This document shows, piece by piece, positions 1 to 8,918 of a stretch of DNA of 64,000 nt. Positions within the stretch are counted from its first letter, which is position 1. Each line of letters starts with the position of its first letter. Both the position numbers and the translations under genes were made by a program. This DNA is from Aminithiophilus ramosus (GTDB lineage Bacteria > Synergistota > Synergistia > Synergistales > Aminithiophilaceae). Location: contig NZ_CP072943.1 of assembly GCF_018069705.1 (NCBI RefSeq), positions 1,861,453-1,925,452 on the forward strand. Reading direction: 5' to 3'. The notes below the pieces were generated by a model. That model worked only from the letters and a program-made list of their open reading frames with translations. It was not told the origin of the DNA and ran no database searches.

Positions 1-587
1 ACCAATCTCTGGGCCTCGACGAGCTCTACCCCCTGGGGCTCATGGTCCCCGGAGAGAGGAACGCCCTCTTTCCCGTCCTGCGCGAACGGGCCCGCGAATA
101 CCTCGAGGAGACCCTGGAAGGACAGAAATGGACGGAGGCGGAAGTGCGCATCTACGACGTCTACGGCCACTACGACGTCCAGGTCAATCGCTTCCTCGTC
201 GCCTTCCGCGACCTGGAACTGGGCATCGTCGTCGAGGAGAGCTGGGGGAAGGACTACCCCCTGGCCATGATGGCCATCCCCATCTACCGGCTGCGCATCT
301 TCACGCCCCTGCCCATGGGAGAGATCAAGCGGCTGGCCATCGGCCTCGAATTTCACCCCGACGGGGTGAGGCTGGCCGACATCGACGTCTTCGAGAACGG
401 AGAACGCCTCAACTGGTCCGACTTCAAGGGCAAGGGAGAACTCGCGACCCGGCCGGGACTCATCTCCCACCTGCGTCGCGAGCTCCACGGCCGTCTTTCG
501 CCGAAGGCCCTGACCCAGGTGCTCGCCCTCGAGGAGGAGGCCCGCCGTCTCATCCCGGCCAACGTCCTCCTCCCCCGGGAGGAGTGA
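1..587 (+). CDS. hypothetical protein, 5' end outside window
   Basis: The reading frame is open from the first bases of the window, and codons upstream of the ATG at 42 read like coding sequence, so the true start probably lies to the left. The visible part is about 195 residues, soluble, and rich in charged residues and prolines. It has no membrane segment or signal peptide. I do not recognise the family. It converges on lgt, with 10 bp between the two stop codons. The antisense frames here are shadows. That it is a gene is fairly sure; its function is unknown. Confidence 0.6.
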   Translation, partial: QSLGLDELYPLGLMVPGERNALFPVLRERAREYLEETLEGQKWTEAEVRIYDVYGHYDVQVNRFLVAFRDLELGIVVEESWGKDYPLAMMAIPIYRLRIFTPLPMGEIKRLAIGLEFHPDGVRLADIDVFENGERLNWSDFKGKGELATRPGLISHLRRELHGRLSPKALTQVLALEEEARRLIPANVLLPREE

Positions 588-597
588 CCGGCCGGAC

Positions 598-1380
598 TCA
601 GACGAGGACTTTCCCCCTTCGACGCGAAGAGACAGCGGAGACGACGAGCCAGACGAGACCGACGAGGAAGGCGGCCCCGCCGACGAGCTGCCCCGTCCGA
701 AGGCCCATGATGCGGTCGCCCTCGCGCAGGAAATCGAGGAGGAAACGCATTCCGCCGTAGAAGATCATGAACAGGGGCCAGAGGAGGGCTCCGTCTCGGG
801 CACGGCGCTCCAGGGGAGGCCAGACGCGCTCGGCCAGAAAAAGCGCGAAGAGGATCAGCCCCGCCCCCAGGCTCTCGTAGAGCTGGGAGGGATGACGGAA
901 GAGGCCGGGGGGATCGAAGGGGAAGTGCATTCCGAAGGGATGGCCCGTGACGAAGCCGTAGCAGCAGCCGTTGAGGAAGCAGCCCCACCGGCCGACGAAG
1001 ATCAGCGCCGCAGCGGGAAGGGCGGCCGCCTCGGCCAGGGGCCAGATGGGGCTGCCCTCTCTGCGGAGGAGGAAAAGGGCCGTCAGACCGCCGCCGAGGA
1101 AGGCCGTCATCGACGACATGCCCCCCTCCCAGAAGCGGAGGATCCGGCTCGGATCGGCGGCGTAAACCTCCCAGAAGTCGAGATAGCCTCCGAGGCGGGC
1201 GCCGATCATCATCCCGATGAAGCCCCAGAAGAGCACCTTCGAGACTCGGGCCGCCCCCATGCCGTAAGCGCTCTCGGCACGGTGCCGCGTCCACTCGAGG
1301 GCGAGGCAGAGAGCCGCCGTCCAGATCAGGTAGTAGCTGTGGACGGGAATCTTGCCCAGATGGAAGAGGACGGGATACAC
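598..1380 (-). CDS. lgt: prolipoprotein diacylglyceryl transferase-family protein
   Basis: A 260-residue polytopic membrane protein with about seven hydrophobic segments. It matches the Lgt family, which transfers diacylglycerol from phosphatidylglycerol to the lipobox cysteine of prolipoproteins in the inner membrane. The signature region reads GRWGCFLNGCCYG (near residue 129) rather than the classical GRIGNFINGE form. This cysteine-containing variant is common in some diderm lineages, but it leaves some doubt about the exact substrate. An HPSQLYE motif follows near residue 162, as expected. The start is GTG at 1380. It is the last gene of the rpmH-rnpA-yidD-yidC-jag block, 12 nt after jag. 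Confidence 0.82.
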   Translation of the reverse strand: MYPVLFHLGKIPVHSYYLIWTAALCLALEWTRHRAESAYGMGAARVSKVLFWGFIGMMIGARLGGYLDFWEVYAADPSRILRFWEGGMSSMTAFLGGGLTALFLLRREGSPIWPLAEAAALPAAALIFVGRWGCFLNGCCYGFVTGHPFGMHFPFDPPGLFRHPSQLYESLGAGLILFALFLAERVWPPLERRARDGALLWPLFMIFYGGMRFLLDFLREGDRIMGLRTGQLVGGAAFLVGLVWLVVSAVSSRRRGKVLV

Positions 1381-1392
1381 GTCTGGCCGCCT

Positions 1393-2022
1393 TCAGCGAC
1401 GGCCGCGGCCGTCTCCCCGAGGCCAGACGACGACCTTGCGGTAGGGATCCTCCCCGGCCGAACGGGTCTCCACGTCGCCTCTGTCCTTCAGGGCCAGGTG
1501 GACGATGCGGCGCTCCCAGCTCGTCATGGGCTCCATCCGCACAGGCCGCCGACGGCGCAGGGCGTCGTCGGCGGCGGCCTGCGCCTGTTTCTCCAGGCTG
1601 TCGATGCGGCTCTGACGGTAGCCCTCGCTGTCGAGGCGGATCCTTTCCCCCTCGGGGCCGTCGCGAAGGATGAGGTTGAGCAGATACTCCATGGCCTTGA
1701 GAACCTCTCCGTAACGGCCGATGACGAGGTTCCCGTCGGCGCCGGTCACGACGATCCGCCCCTCTTCGATGGAGGGACTCGCATCGAGCCCCATCCGGGT
1801 CAGCAGCTCCCGGGCCGTTGCCCTGGCCCTGAAAAGCTGCAGGGGGAAAAGGGGACTGACCTCCACTTTCAGCTTCTTCCCGAAAAGCCCGAAGAGGCGT
1901 TTCTCCTCCTCGACGAGACTGACGGAAACTTCATCGGCCCCGATCCCCCATTGAGACGCGGCGAGGGATTTGGCCTCCTCCAGAGAACTGGCTTCGATGA
2001 CGAGCTTGTCCAGGTCGTTCAC
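1393..2022 (-). CDS. jag: Jag/KhpB RNA-binding protein
   Basis: A 209-residue protein with three parts. An N-terminal Jag_N domain covers about residues 1-50. A KH-type domain (about 65-140) contains VVTGADGNLVIGRYGEVL. A C-terminal R3H domain (about 145-205) carries the ERRIVHLAL helix and a basic tail. It is a single-stranded nucleic-acid-binding partner normally encoded next to yidC, as here. In Gram-positive bacteria KhpB pairs with KhpA in post-transcriptional control; that role is assumed, not shown. The GTG start at 2022 follows a good ribosome site (GGGAGG). Only 33 nt separate it from yidC. Confidence 0.92.
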   Translation of the reverse strand: MNDLDKLVIEASSLEEAKSLAASQWGIGADEVSVSLVEEEKRLFGLFGKKLKVEVSPLFPLQLFRARATARELLTRMGLDASPSIEEGRIVVTGADGNLVIGRYGEVLKAMEYLLNLILRDGPEGERIRLDSEGYRQSRIDSLEKQAQAAADDALRRRRPVRMEPMTSWERRIVHLALKDRGDVETRSAGEDPYRKVVVWPRGDGRGRR

Positions 2023-2055
2023 GTCGAGATCCTCCCCTCGAGGTCCGGATCGGAC

Positions 2056-2856
2056 CTACTCCTCGTCGCCCTCCCGATTCGGCTTGTTGCGAAAGAGAGA
2101 GGGCTTCTCCTTCATCTCGAGTTCCGTCTTGCGGTGAAGGAACCACTGCTGCACCACGCCGGCCAGCGAGGAGACCCCCCAGTAGAGCAGGACGCCGCCG
2201 GGAAGACTGAGGCAGATGAAGGCCAGGAAGACGGGCATGAACCAATTCATCATGGCCATCTGAGGATTGCCCGACGAGGTGAGCTGCTGCTGGAACCAGG
2301 TCAGGAAGGAAATGATCACGAGAAGGATGAAGTTGCCGCCGTAGACGGAGACATTGGCCAGACCGGCCGGATTGGCGGCCACGGCCGAGAGGACGGAGAC
2401 GACGCCGATGGAGGCGTCGGGGGCCATGCCGACGGCATGGGCCAGGGTGGAAAGGACCGATCCCATGAGCTCGACGCCGAGGAAGCTGATCGAGCCGAAG
2501 TCGTAGTTCATCAGGGCCCTGAAGAGGAGGATCAGGATGGGGAGCTGAACCAGGAGGGGAAGGCAGCCCGCGGCGGGGTTGACCTTGTTCTCCTTGTAGA
2601 GCTTCATCGTCTCCTCGTTCAGCTTGGCCTTGTCGTTGCCGTACTTCTCCTGCAGGACCTTCATGCGGGGCTGAAGCTTCTGCATTCGCTGCATGCTGAC
2701 CATCTGCTTATGGTTGAGGGGGTGGAGCAGGAGCCGGATGACCAGGGTCAGGAGGATGATGGCCAAGCCGTAGGAGTGGGTCAGGCCGTAGAAAAAGTTG
2801 AGAATCGCCAGCATCATGTCGCCGCCGGCCTTCCATAGAGCACCCAAGAGATTCAC
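2056..2856 (-). CDS. yidC: membrane protein insertase YidC/Oxa1 family
   Basis: A 266-residue polytopic protein of the short Oxa1/SpoIIIJ type. It lacks the large periplasmic P1 domain found in proteobacterial YidC. A first helix (about 18-40) leads into a charged cytoplasmic hairpin with [14 protein letters not shown] (about 61-74). Helices near 97-114, 170-190 and 220-245 form the insertion core. It helps insert membrane proteins with or without SecYEG. The GTG start at 2856 overlaps the yidD stop (GTGA), so translation is coupled. Confidence is high from sequence and from the rnpA-yidD-yidC-jag order. Confidence 0.95.
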   Translation of the reverse strand: MNLLGALWKAGGDMMLAILNFFYGLTHSYGLAIILLTLVIRLLLHPLNHKQMVSMQRMQKLQPRMKVLQEKYGNDKAKLNEETMKLYKENKVNPAAGCLPLLVQLPILILLFRALMNYDFGSISFLGVELMGSVLSTLAHAVGMAPDASIGVVSVLSAVAANPAGLANVSVYGGNFILLVIISFLTWFQQQLTSSGNPQMAMMNWFMPVFLAFICLSLPGGVLLYWGVSSLAGVVQQWFLHRKTELEMKEKPSLFRNKPNREGDEE

Positions 2857-3113
2857 CGTCCTTGAAACGAATCGACGTCGTCGCGGCAGATCTTCTCCGG
2901 AACGGGATCATAGCCTCCCGGATGCCAGGGACCGCAGCGGACGATCCTTTTGACGCCGAGCCAGGCGCCCCGAGCGAGGCCGAAACGTTCTACGGCCTCC
3001 AGCGTATACTGAGAACAGGTGGGGTGAAAGCGGCAGTTCCTCCCCAGGAAGGGGGAGAGAAAACGCTGATAGCCCCTGATGGACAGGACGGCGATACGGG
3101 CAGGCCACGTCAC
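2853..3113 (-). CDS. yidD: membrane protein insertion efficiency factor YidD
   Basis: An 86-residue protein with the family core [20 protein letters not shown] followed by [14 protein letters not shown] and [20 protein letters not shown]. The longer open frame back to 3140 would run into rnpA. I chose the GTG at 3113 because it overlaps the rnpA stop (GTGA), follows GGGAGGAGAAGG, and gives the usual family N-terminus just before the YQRF motif. YidD is a small membrane-associated factor that aids YidC-dependent insertion. It overlaps yidC by 4 nt downstream. Confidence 0.93.
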   Translation of the reverse strand: MTWPARIAVLSIRGYQRFLSPFLGRNCRFHPTCSQYTLEAVERFGLARGAWLGVKRIVRCGPWHPGGYDPVPEKICRDDVDSFQGR

Positions 3114-3511
3114 GGCCCCTTCTCCTCCCAGGGAGTCCAATCGACGCCGGGAAAGTCCTCGGAGAGAAAACCCCGTGCCCGAAGGAGCCGGGCGAGGTCC
3201 TCGTAGACCTCGACGCCTCCGGCCTCCAGACCGGCCGACCGAAGAGTCAGGACAAACCAGAGGCCCGGACGGAGCCAGGGCACGACGCGACGCACGCCCT
3301 CGCGAAGGAGGCGACGCCCCCTGTTGCGCCGGAAGGATTTGCCCTGTTTCTTGCCGACGGCCATGCCGATGCGCGTCGTTCCGTCGGGGGCATCCAGAAA
3401 CAGCAACCGCACCAGCTCACCCTGAACGCGACGGCCGGTGCGGAACACGAGGTCGAATTGCCACCCATGGAGCAGGCGCGACGTTCTCGGGAAACCGAAG
3501 TGCGGGGCCAT
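3110..3511 (-). CDS. rnpA: ribonuclease P protein component
   Basis: A 133-residue basic protein, the protein subunit of RNase P, which with the M1 RNA removes 5' leaders from pre-tRNAs. It shows the [21 protein letters not shown]-terminus and the RNR-type motif [19 protein letters not shown] near residues 57-76. The ATG at 3511 shares one base with the rpmH stop (TGATG). A GTG one codon earlier would overlap it by four bases. It lies between rpmH and yidD, as in most bacteria. Confidence 0.94.
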   Translation of the reverse strand: MAPHFGFPRTSRLLHGWQFDLVFRTGRRVQGELVRLLFLDAPDGTTRIGMAVGKKQGKSFRRNRGRRLLREGVRRVVPWLRPGLWFVLTLRSAGLEAGGVEVYEDLARLLRARGFLSEDFPGVDWTPWEEKGP

Positions 3512-3645
3512 CACACGGAGAGGCTCTTACGGCCCTTCCTCCTCCGGTTCCGGAGCACCCGACGTCCGGCAGGAGTGCGGGAACGTTCGAGGAAACCCAT
3601 GGTGCGCTTCCGTCTCGTCTTGTGCGGCTGGAAAGTCATCTTCAC
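3511..3645 (-). CDS. rpmH: 50S ribosomal protein L34
   Basis: A 44-residue protein with all the hallmarks of L34: [20 protein letters not shown] near the start, then [20 protein letters not shown]. Two starts are possible: GTG at 3645 (giving M-K-M-T-F-Q) or ATG at 3639. I chose GTG because GGGAGGTGG lies about 7 nt upstream of it. It is the first gene of the rpmH-rnpA-yidD-yidC-jag-lgt transcription unit. In many bacteria dnaA lies divergently upstream; here that side is occupied by an insertion sequence. Confidence 0.96.
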   Translation of the reverse strand: MKMTFQPHKTRRKRTMGFLERSRTPAGRRVLRNRRRKGRKSLSV

Positions 3646-3722
3646 GCGTACCACCTCCCTCAGATGAAGAGGTCAAATAAAGACCACAAGGGTCCTTCCG
3701 CCGTCTGAAAACCAGCTTTCGT

Positions 3723-3751
3723 AATATAGCACAGCCGTCGGAGGCTGTCAT
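3723..3751 (-). promoter_or_regulatory. rpmH operon promoter
   Basis: Minus-strand ATGACA (3751-3746), 17 bp, then TATATT (3728-3723): five of six matches in each sigma-70 box. It lies about 80 nt upstream of rpmH. The repeat that flanks the IS begins at 3752, directly against the -35 box, so the insertion has left this promoter intact. Confidence 0.7.
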
Positions 3752-3787
3752 CCCCGGACCGTCCCCTTTGTCGCCGGACAATGGTAT

Positions 3788-5287
3788 TGTCACTCGTGAA
3801 GAGGACAGGGAAAATGTCACTTATGACGACCAGGAGAGACCTACTCATGAAGACAAAAGAAGCAAGGCGCTTGGGGTTGGTGGAAGAGGCTGTCGCGGGC
3901 AACCTGACGGTTCAGGAGGTGGCCGATCGGCTCGGTCTGAGCCGCCGTCAGGTCTTTCGGCTCAAACGACGCTACCGGGAAGAAGGAGCGCAGGGGCTCC
4001 TGCACAAGGGACGAGGCAAACCGTCCCGGCGCAGAATCTCTCAGGAGACACGGGATTTCGTCGTCAGTCTGGCCAAGGGTCTTTACAGGGATACGAGCTG
4101 TCAGCACATGGCCGAACTCCTTGCCGAAGAGCATGATCTCGTGCTGAGCGCCAAGAGCATCGCCCGTTTCCTTCGCGCGGAGAACCTGTCCCTCGTTCAT
4201 CGCCACCGGGCCCCGAAGCGGCGTTCCCGCAGGGTCCGACGGTCCCGACGAGGCGATCTGGTCCAGATGGACGCCTCTCCTTTCGATTGGTTCGAGATCG
4301 GTGAGCGTTGCACTCTCCACGGCGTGATTGACGATGCCACAGGAGAGGTCCTCGGTCTGTGGATGGCCAGGAATGAGTGCCTCTTCGGCTACTTCCGCGT
4401 GCTCCGTCAGATGCTTGATCGCCACGGCGTGCCTCGCGAGCTTTACGCCGACCGCCACACCATCTTCCTTTCTCCCAAGTCGGAAAAACTGACGATCAAG
4501 GAGGAGCTGGAGGACTCGGCGCCTGTAACCCAGTTCGGCCGCGCTCTGGAGGCTCTCGGAACTCGCTATGTCCCTGCAGGGTCTCCCCAGGCGAAGGGGC
4601 GGATCGAAAGGCTCTGGGGAACTCTTCAGGATCGTCTCGTCGTCGCCTTCCGACGGGCCGGAGTGAAAACGATCGAAGAGGCCAACGTCCTGCTCGCCGC
4701 CTACCCGGGAGAGGTCCATAACCCGAGGTTCGCTCGTCCTCCCGCAGAGGGGGCATCTGCCTTTCTCCCTCCGCCGGACGGCCCCGCTCTCGATCTCCTC
4801 CTGACTCGCCAGACCGACCGGAAGGCCTCGGGAGACTCGACGATTTCCCTCGACGGAAAACTGTACGCCCTGATAGGCCCCCGCAGACGCCCCCTGCTTC
4901 TTGCCAGGGGACAGGCGGTCAAGGTCATCGAGAAGCTCGACGGGAAACTCCTGGCTCTTGTCCATGACGGGCTCTACGATCTCGCAGCCGTCGACAAAGA
5001 GCCCCCTGCGACTCCCCCGCCTGTCATCGAGACGAAAACAGGCACTCCATGCAAAACGAAGAAGCAGAGGAAGCCGGCGGCAGACCATCCCTGGCGACAG
5101 AATCCCGCTCCTCCTGCCGCGGCGGTCGGCTCCGAGCAAGGGACGGGTTCCCCTCCCTAAAAGGACCTCCGCCGCGGAGGAAAGCCAAGGCGGGCTGTTG
5201 ACGGGGGCGATTTCAGCCCCTCGAAAGCGACACTTTCATTGTCCCTCAGACCCTCTTTTTAGATGACATTTTTAGTGTCCCTTGACA
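3788..5287 (+). mobile_element. IS1202/ISNCY-like insertion sequence, complete
   Basis: An approximately 1.5-kb element carrying one DDE transposase gene. The left end (TGTCAC at 3788) resembles the reverse complement of the right end (ending TTGACA at 5287); both inner ends carry an AAATGTCA-type motif. The copy is flanked by imperfect direct repeats of about 35 bp starting CCCCGGACCGTCCCC (3752-3787 and 5288-5322). Long target duplications of roughly this size are known for IS1202 itself. Exact ends are inferred by comparing the left end, the right end and the neighbouring partial copy, and could be off by several bases. Confidence 0.65.
3847..5160 (+). CDS. IS1202-like (ISNCY) DDE transposase
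   Basis: A 437-residue transposase read from ATG 3847 (MKTKEARRLG); starts at 3781 or 3829 are possible but lie in the terminal region. An N-terminal helix-turn-helix (about 18-42, NLTVQEVADRLGLSRRQVFR) is followed by a basic region and an rve-type DDE core. The likely catalytic residues are D142 (VQMDAS), D202 (YADRH) and E254 (GRIERLWG). The C-terminal half resembles the DNA-binding part of ISNCY transposases. The frame is uninterrupted and the triad is present, so the enzyme may still be active. Confidence 0.88.
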   Translation: MKTKEARRLGLVEEAVAGNLTVQEVADRLGLSRRQVFRLKRRYREEGAQGLLHKGRGKPSRRRISQETRDFVVSLAKGLYRDTSCQHMAELLAEEHDLVLSAKSIARFLRAENLSLVHRHRAPKRRSRRVRRSRRGDLVQMDASPFDWFEIGERCTLHGVIDDATGEVLGLWMARNECLFGYFRVLRQMLDRHGVPRELYADRHTIFLSPKSEKLTIKEELEDSAPVTQFGRALEALGTRYVPAGSPQAKGRIERLWGTLQDRLVVAFRRAGVKTIEEANVLLAAYPGEVHNPRFARPPAEGASAFLPPPDGPALDLLLTRQTDRKASGDSTISLDGKLYALIGPRRRPLLLARGQAVKVIEKLDGKLLALVHDGLYDLAAVDKEPPATPPPVIETKTGTPCKTKKQRKPAADHPWRQNPAPPAAAVGSEQGTGSPP

Positions 5288-5470
5288 CCCCGGACCGTCC
5301 CCTTGTCACCGGACAAGGGGATTGTCGCTCCTTAGGGGGACAGGGAAAAGGTCATCTATGACGACCAGGAGAGGCCTGCTCATGAAGACAAAAGAAGCAA
5401 GGCGCTTGGGGTTTGGTGGGAGAGGCTGGGGCAACATGACGGTTCAGGAGGTGGCCGATCGGCTCGGTCT
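5288..5470 (+). pseudogene. truncated second copy of the IS left end and transposase 5' end
   Basis: Bases 5288-5470 repeat the left flank, left terminus and first ~30 codons of the transposase at 3752-3935, with scattered substitutions and small indels. Similarity stops abruptly at 5470, in the helix-turn-helix region (after GCTCGGTCTG). The remainder is missing, and dinG ends 46 bp further on. It is a decayed older insertion next to the complete copy. Confidence 0.85.
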
Positions 5471-5516
5471 GGTTCTTCAAAGACCGCGGACGCCTTGCGG
5501 CTGGCCTGACGGAGCT

Positions 5517-7460
5517 TCAGTCCCTCCTCGCCTGTACCTTCAGGGTCACCCTCTTTAAGGGGGCGGGGGGAAGGCACTCGACGACGCGCCAGCCCCGCCG
5601 GACCAGGACGCGATTGTCGAGGATGACGGCCCGTCCCCTGTCGGAACCGCTGCGGATCAGTCGCCCCAAGGCCTGCCTCAGGTAGAGTTTCGCCCAGGGA
5701 AGCGTCACTGTCGCGAAGGAGCGGGCCCCCTCCAGGCGGGATCGGGCCTCCACGAGGGGGTCCTGGGGGTGGGGAAAGGGAATGCGGTCGACGATGACTT
5801 GCGTGAGCCCCTCGCCGGGGATGTCGATCCCCTCTCGGAAGGAGACGCTGCCCACGAGGACGGAGGTGACGTCGTCGCGAAAGGCCGCCAGGAGCGTCCC
5901 GCGGGGAAGGTCCCCCTGGACGAGGACGTTGTAGGGCTTCCTGCGACTCTGAAGACGCTTTCCCACCTCCTTCAGGAGACGGATCGAGCTCAGCAGGATG
6001 AGCGTGCTCCCGCCGTTGTCGTCGCAGAGCTTCTCGACGACGCGGGCCACCCGTTCGTCGTAGCCCTCGTCGCCGACGGCGAGCCCCATGTCGACGACCC
6101 AGGTCTCCATCTGCGAGGCCAAGTCGAAGGGAGAATCGAGACAGAGCGTCTCGTCGGGTTCCAGCCCCGTCTCGTGCGACCAGAAGCCGAAATCGCCCTC
6201 GAGGGTCATCGTCGCCGAGGCGGCGACGATGACCCTCGGCTCGGATTGGTCGAGGGCCTGCCGGATCAGCGTCGAGGAGAGAGTGGGGGCACTGGAGAGG
6301 GCCTCTCCGTCCCACCAGTAGGCCCAGTTCGGGAACTGCCCCACGTCGAGGCACCAGGCCAGATCCTCCCGGGCCTGTCGGAGCTCGTCGCGCCAGAGAA
6401 GGAACTCGGCCCGGACCGGATCGTCGTCCCCTTCGCCCACGGACTGGAGGGCCCTCTCCAGAGAGCCGACGATCTCAAAGGCCGTGCCGCCGTCGGAGCC
6501 GAGAAACTCGGGAGCGGTCTGAAGCCCCCTTCCCCTGGGGAGAAGGGCCGAGAGCTTGTCGAAAAGGCCCGCCAGATGGGCGAGTCCTTCGTTAAACCGT
6601 TCGCCCGCCTCTGAAGGGGCCAGGCCCGCCTCCTCGAAGAAGGGGGTAAACCGGTTGAGCGTCGCCCTGGAGAGAAGGCGGGACCATTCGGCGAGAGCCG
6701 ATCGGCGCGACGCCGAGGCCCGGGCCGCCTCGGCCATGTGATGGGCCTCGTCGCAGAGGAGGATGTCGAAGGGAACGGGAAAGGGGCGCCCCGCCCCGAG
6801 AACGTAGGAGAAGAAGAGGTGGTAGTTGGCGACGACGATCTGCCACCCCTGGGCCCTCTGGAGGGCTTTGACGACGAAGCAGCGATCGTGAAAGGGACAG
6901 GATCCGCCGAGACAGCCTTTGTGGGAGGAAGCGACGCGGGCCAGAGCCGGGTGGGACGGGGCGATATCGAGTTCGGAGAGGTCGCCCGTCTCCGTCTCGG
7001 CGGCCCACTGGACGATCCGGGAGGAGGCGAACCCGCCGTCGTTGAAGGAGAGATAGCCCTCGCCTCCCAGCTCATGCACCTTGAGAAGACAGGCGTAATT
7101 GCGCCTTCCCTTGAGAAGGCCGTAGGCCACGTCGCGCTCCAGCGTCGAGGCCAGAAGGGGCAGGTCCTTGTTCAGAAGCTGCTCCTGAAGGGGAATTCCC
7201 GCCGTCAGGAAGAGAAGGCGCTCGCCGCGGTCCAGGACACGGAGCATCGCGGGAGCCAGGAGCGCGAAGCTCTTCCCGACGCCCGTCGGGGCCTCTGCCG
7301 CCAGAAGGTAGCCCGACCCCTCGTCGAGGGCCCGGGCCACGGCCTGGGCCAGCCGGGTCTGCTGCGGTCGCTCCTCGTAGGCGGCCAGGGCCCGGGAAAA
7401 GGGGCCGCCGCGGCCGAAAAGGGCCTCCATGGAAGGGAAGGATGTCTCGTCGATGGCCAT
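5517..7460 (-). CDS. dinG: DinG/XPD-family ATP-dependent DNA helicase
   Basis: A 647-residue superfamily 2 helicase. Walker A is EAPTGVGKSF (near residue 59) and Walker B is the DEAH box LLCDEAHH. Four cysteines between them (NYACLL, then CLGGSCPFHDRC) fit an XPD-type 4Fe-4S cluster. The C-terminal helicase half ends with motif VI QALGRLIRSGSDRG. Such enzymes unwind DNA with 5'-3' polarity in repair and R-loop or fork processing. It is the size of YoaA/DinG without the exonuclease domain of Gram-positive DinG. It is divergent from rpsT and ends next to the IS fragment. Confidence 0.88.
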   Translation of the reverse strand: MAIDETSFPSMEALFGRGGPFSRALAAYEERPQQTRLAQAVARALDEGSGYLLAAEAPTGVGKSFALLAPAMLRVLDRGERLLFLTAGIPLQEQLLNKDLPLLASTLERDVAYGLLKGRRNYACLLKVHELGGEGYLSFNDGGFASSRIVQWAAETETGDLSELDIAPSHPALARVASSHKGCLGGSCPFHDRCFVVKALQRAQGWQIVVANYHLFFSYVLGAGRPFPVPFDILLCDEAHHMAEAARASASRRSALAEWSRLLSRATLNRFTPFFEEAGLAPSEAGERFNEGLAHLAGLFDKLSALLPRGRGLQTAPEFLGSDGGTAFEIVGSLERALQSVGEGDDDPVRAEFLLWRDELRQAREDLAWCLDVGQFPNWAYWWDGEALSSAPTLSSTLIRQALDQSEPRVIVAASATMTLEGDFGFWSHETGLEPDETLCLDSPFDLASQMETWVVDMGLAVGDEGYDERVARVVEKLCDDNGGSTLILLSSIRLLKEVGKRLQSRRKPYNVLVQGDLPRGTLLAAFRDDVTSVLVGSVSFREGIDIPGEGLTQVIVDRIPFPHPQDPLVEARSRLEGARSFATVTLPWAKLYLRQALGRLIRSGSDRGRAVILDNRVLVRRGWRVVECLPPAPLKRVTLKVQARRD

Positions 7461-7535
7461 CTGTCAGGAGTCCCCCTATCGTAACCGAAATCGGTCTTCC
7501 ATGATACAATGGCCTGCATGGGATTGCCTCGGCCG

Positions 7536-7565
7536 TTGCGGATTTTTCGTCGGCCGTGATAAAAT
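7536..7565 (+). promoter_or_regulatory. rpsT promoter
   Basis: TTGCGG (7536-7541), 18 bp, TAAAAT (7560-7565). It lies 33 nt before the rpsT start, which follows the strong ribosome site GAGGAGGTG. Confidence 0.6.
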
Positions 7566-7598
7566 GTGGTCTGCTTTGCAGAGGAGGAGGTGAACGAA

Positions 7599-7874
7599 AT
7601 GCCCAACAAGAAATCCGCTCTCAAGCGGGTCAAGACGTCCGAGAGGAACCGCGTCTATAACCGTTTCTGGAAGACCCGGTGCAAGACGGAGGCCAAGAAG
7701 GTCCTGGCGGCCGTCGAGGCCGGCGACTACGATGGAGCCGTCAAGCGCCTCGACGACGCCCAGTCGGTCCTCGACAAGGCCCAGGTCAAGGGAGTTCTCC
7801 ATCGCAACACCGTCGCGAGGAGAAAGGCCGGCCTCGCCGCCCGCGTCAAGGGCCTTGCTCCTGCCGCCCAGTAG
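7599..7874 (+). CDS. rpsT: 30S ribosomal protein S20
   Basis: A 91-residue basic protein. It has the family N-terminus MPNKKSALKRVKTSERNR and a helical core ending HRNTVARRKAGLAARVKGL. S20 binds 16S rRNA in the body of the small subunit. The frame is open 11 codons further upstream, but ATG 7599 follows GAGGAGGTGAACGAA and gives the standard start. It is monocistronic, followed by a terminator. Confidence 0.97.
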   Translation: MPNKKSALKRVKTSERNRVYNRFWKTRCKTEAKKVLAAVEAGDYDGAVKRLDDAQSVLDKAQVKGVLHRNTVARRKAGLAARVKGLAPAAQ

Positions 7875-7910
7875 GCCTTTTCCCCTCCTAGCCGTCCCGC
7901 AGATTTCTAC

Positions 7911-7951
7911 AGGGAGAGAGAGCGAAGTCCCTTCGCCCTCTCTCCCTTTTT
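7911..7951 (+). terminator. rpsT intrinsic terminator
   Basis: Left arm AGGGAGAGAGAGCGAAG (7911-7927), loop TCC, right arm CTTCGCCCTCTCTCCCT (7931-7947), with one mismatch. A run of T follows on the plus strand. Confidence 0.85.
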
Positions 7952-7976
7952 CCGTCGCCTCCTCCGCCGGAGAGAC

Positions 7977-8918
7977 TCAAGGGCGCGGACCGCGGCGAGG
8001 CGAGGCGAGAAGCTCCAGCAGAAGAAGGCAGAGGCCGTTCCAGCCTCGGCCCCGACCCATCTTTTCCGCGGCGTTGAGGGCGATGAGGCCGGCGACGGCC
8101 CCCTTCAGGGCCTCGGCCCCGTAGAGACGGGCCGCCTCGGCGGCGAGGCGGGAGGCGTAGTCCTTGGCCTTGAGGGCACCGAGAATGGCCTTGGCCTCCC
8201 GGGGCGGAAGAAGGGCCTGATAGAGGGCAAGCCTCAGACGATTGTGAAGGGCCGTCACGACGGGGAGGGAGGAGGGCTCTCGGCTCAGGACCGTCAGCCC
8301 TCCCAGGACGTCGGCGACCCGCCCCCGGCAGATTCCGTCGAGGAGAAGAAGGAGGCTTTTGCCCCCCTCGTCGATGCAGAGGGCCTCGACGATCGGAGTC
8401 CCCACCCTGCCTCCCTCCGCCGCCAGGGCCAGCTTGGGAAGCTGGGCGCGGATCTCCTCCACGTCGTCGATCCACTCGGCCAGGAGGGAGGCCGCCGCTC
8501 CGTCGAGGTCGACTCCGGCCTCGCGGGCCGCCTCGCGGACCCAGGCGACGCGCCGACTCCCCCAGGGAGGAACCGACTCGCCCCGGACGAGCCAGGCTCG
8601 TTCGACGAGAGCCTTTCCCGGCGTCCGGCGCAGGTCACCCTCACAGACGAGGACGAGGGCACTCGAAGCCTCCTCCCCTTCGACGAAGGGAAGGAGCTCC
8701 GACGGGAAAGGCCCCAACCGTGCCGCCTCCTCGACGACGAGTAGCCTCTTTTCGGAGAAAAGCCCCCCCGTCCGCAACGACGAGAAAAGCTCCCGCCAGT
8801 CGCCCTCTTCCGGCCGCCCCTCGACGGAAAAGCCCTGGCCGACGAGGGAGGCGACCGTCTCCGAGAGAAGGCGCCGCTGAGCGGTCCCGGCGGCGCCGAT
8901 GACGACGACTCGGGGCAC
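7977..8918 (-). CDS. holA: DNA polymerase III subunit delta
   Basis: A 313-residue clamp-loader delta subunit (HolA family), which opens the beta sliding clamp. The N-terminal AAA-like domain starts [11 protein letters not shown], with no functional P-loop as is normal for delta. A helical lid and a C-terminal collar region ending near LLLLELLASPRR follow. The open frame runs upstream into leuS. I chose the GTG at 8918 because it overlaps the leuS stop (TAGTG) and gives the expected length. The gene is translationally coupled to leuS. Confidence 0.85.
   Translation of the reverse strand: MPRVVVIGAAGTAQRRLLSETVASLVGQGFSVEGRPEEGDWRELFSSLRTGGLFSEKRLLVVEEAARLGPFPSELLPFVEGEEASSALVLVCEGDLRRTPGKALVERAWLVRGESVPPWGSRRVAWVREAAREAGVDLDGAAASLLAEWIDDVEEIRAQLPKLALAAEGGRVGTPIVEALCIDEGGKSLLLLLDGICRGRVADVLGGLTVLSREPSSLPVVTALHNRLRLALYQALLPPREAKAILGALKAKDYASRLAAEAARLYGAEALKGAVAGLIALNAAEKMGRGRGWNGLCLLLLELLASPRRGPRP

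Noticed and set aside
892-2838. 648-codon plus-strand frame opposite lgt, jag and yidC
   Set aside because: It is a high-GC antisense shadow of three well-recognised genes.
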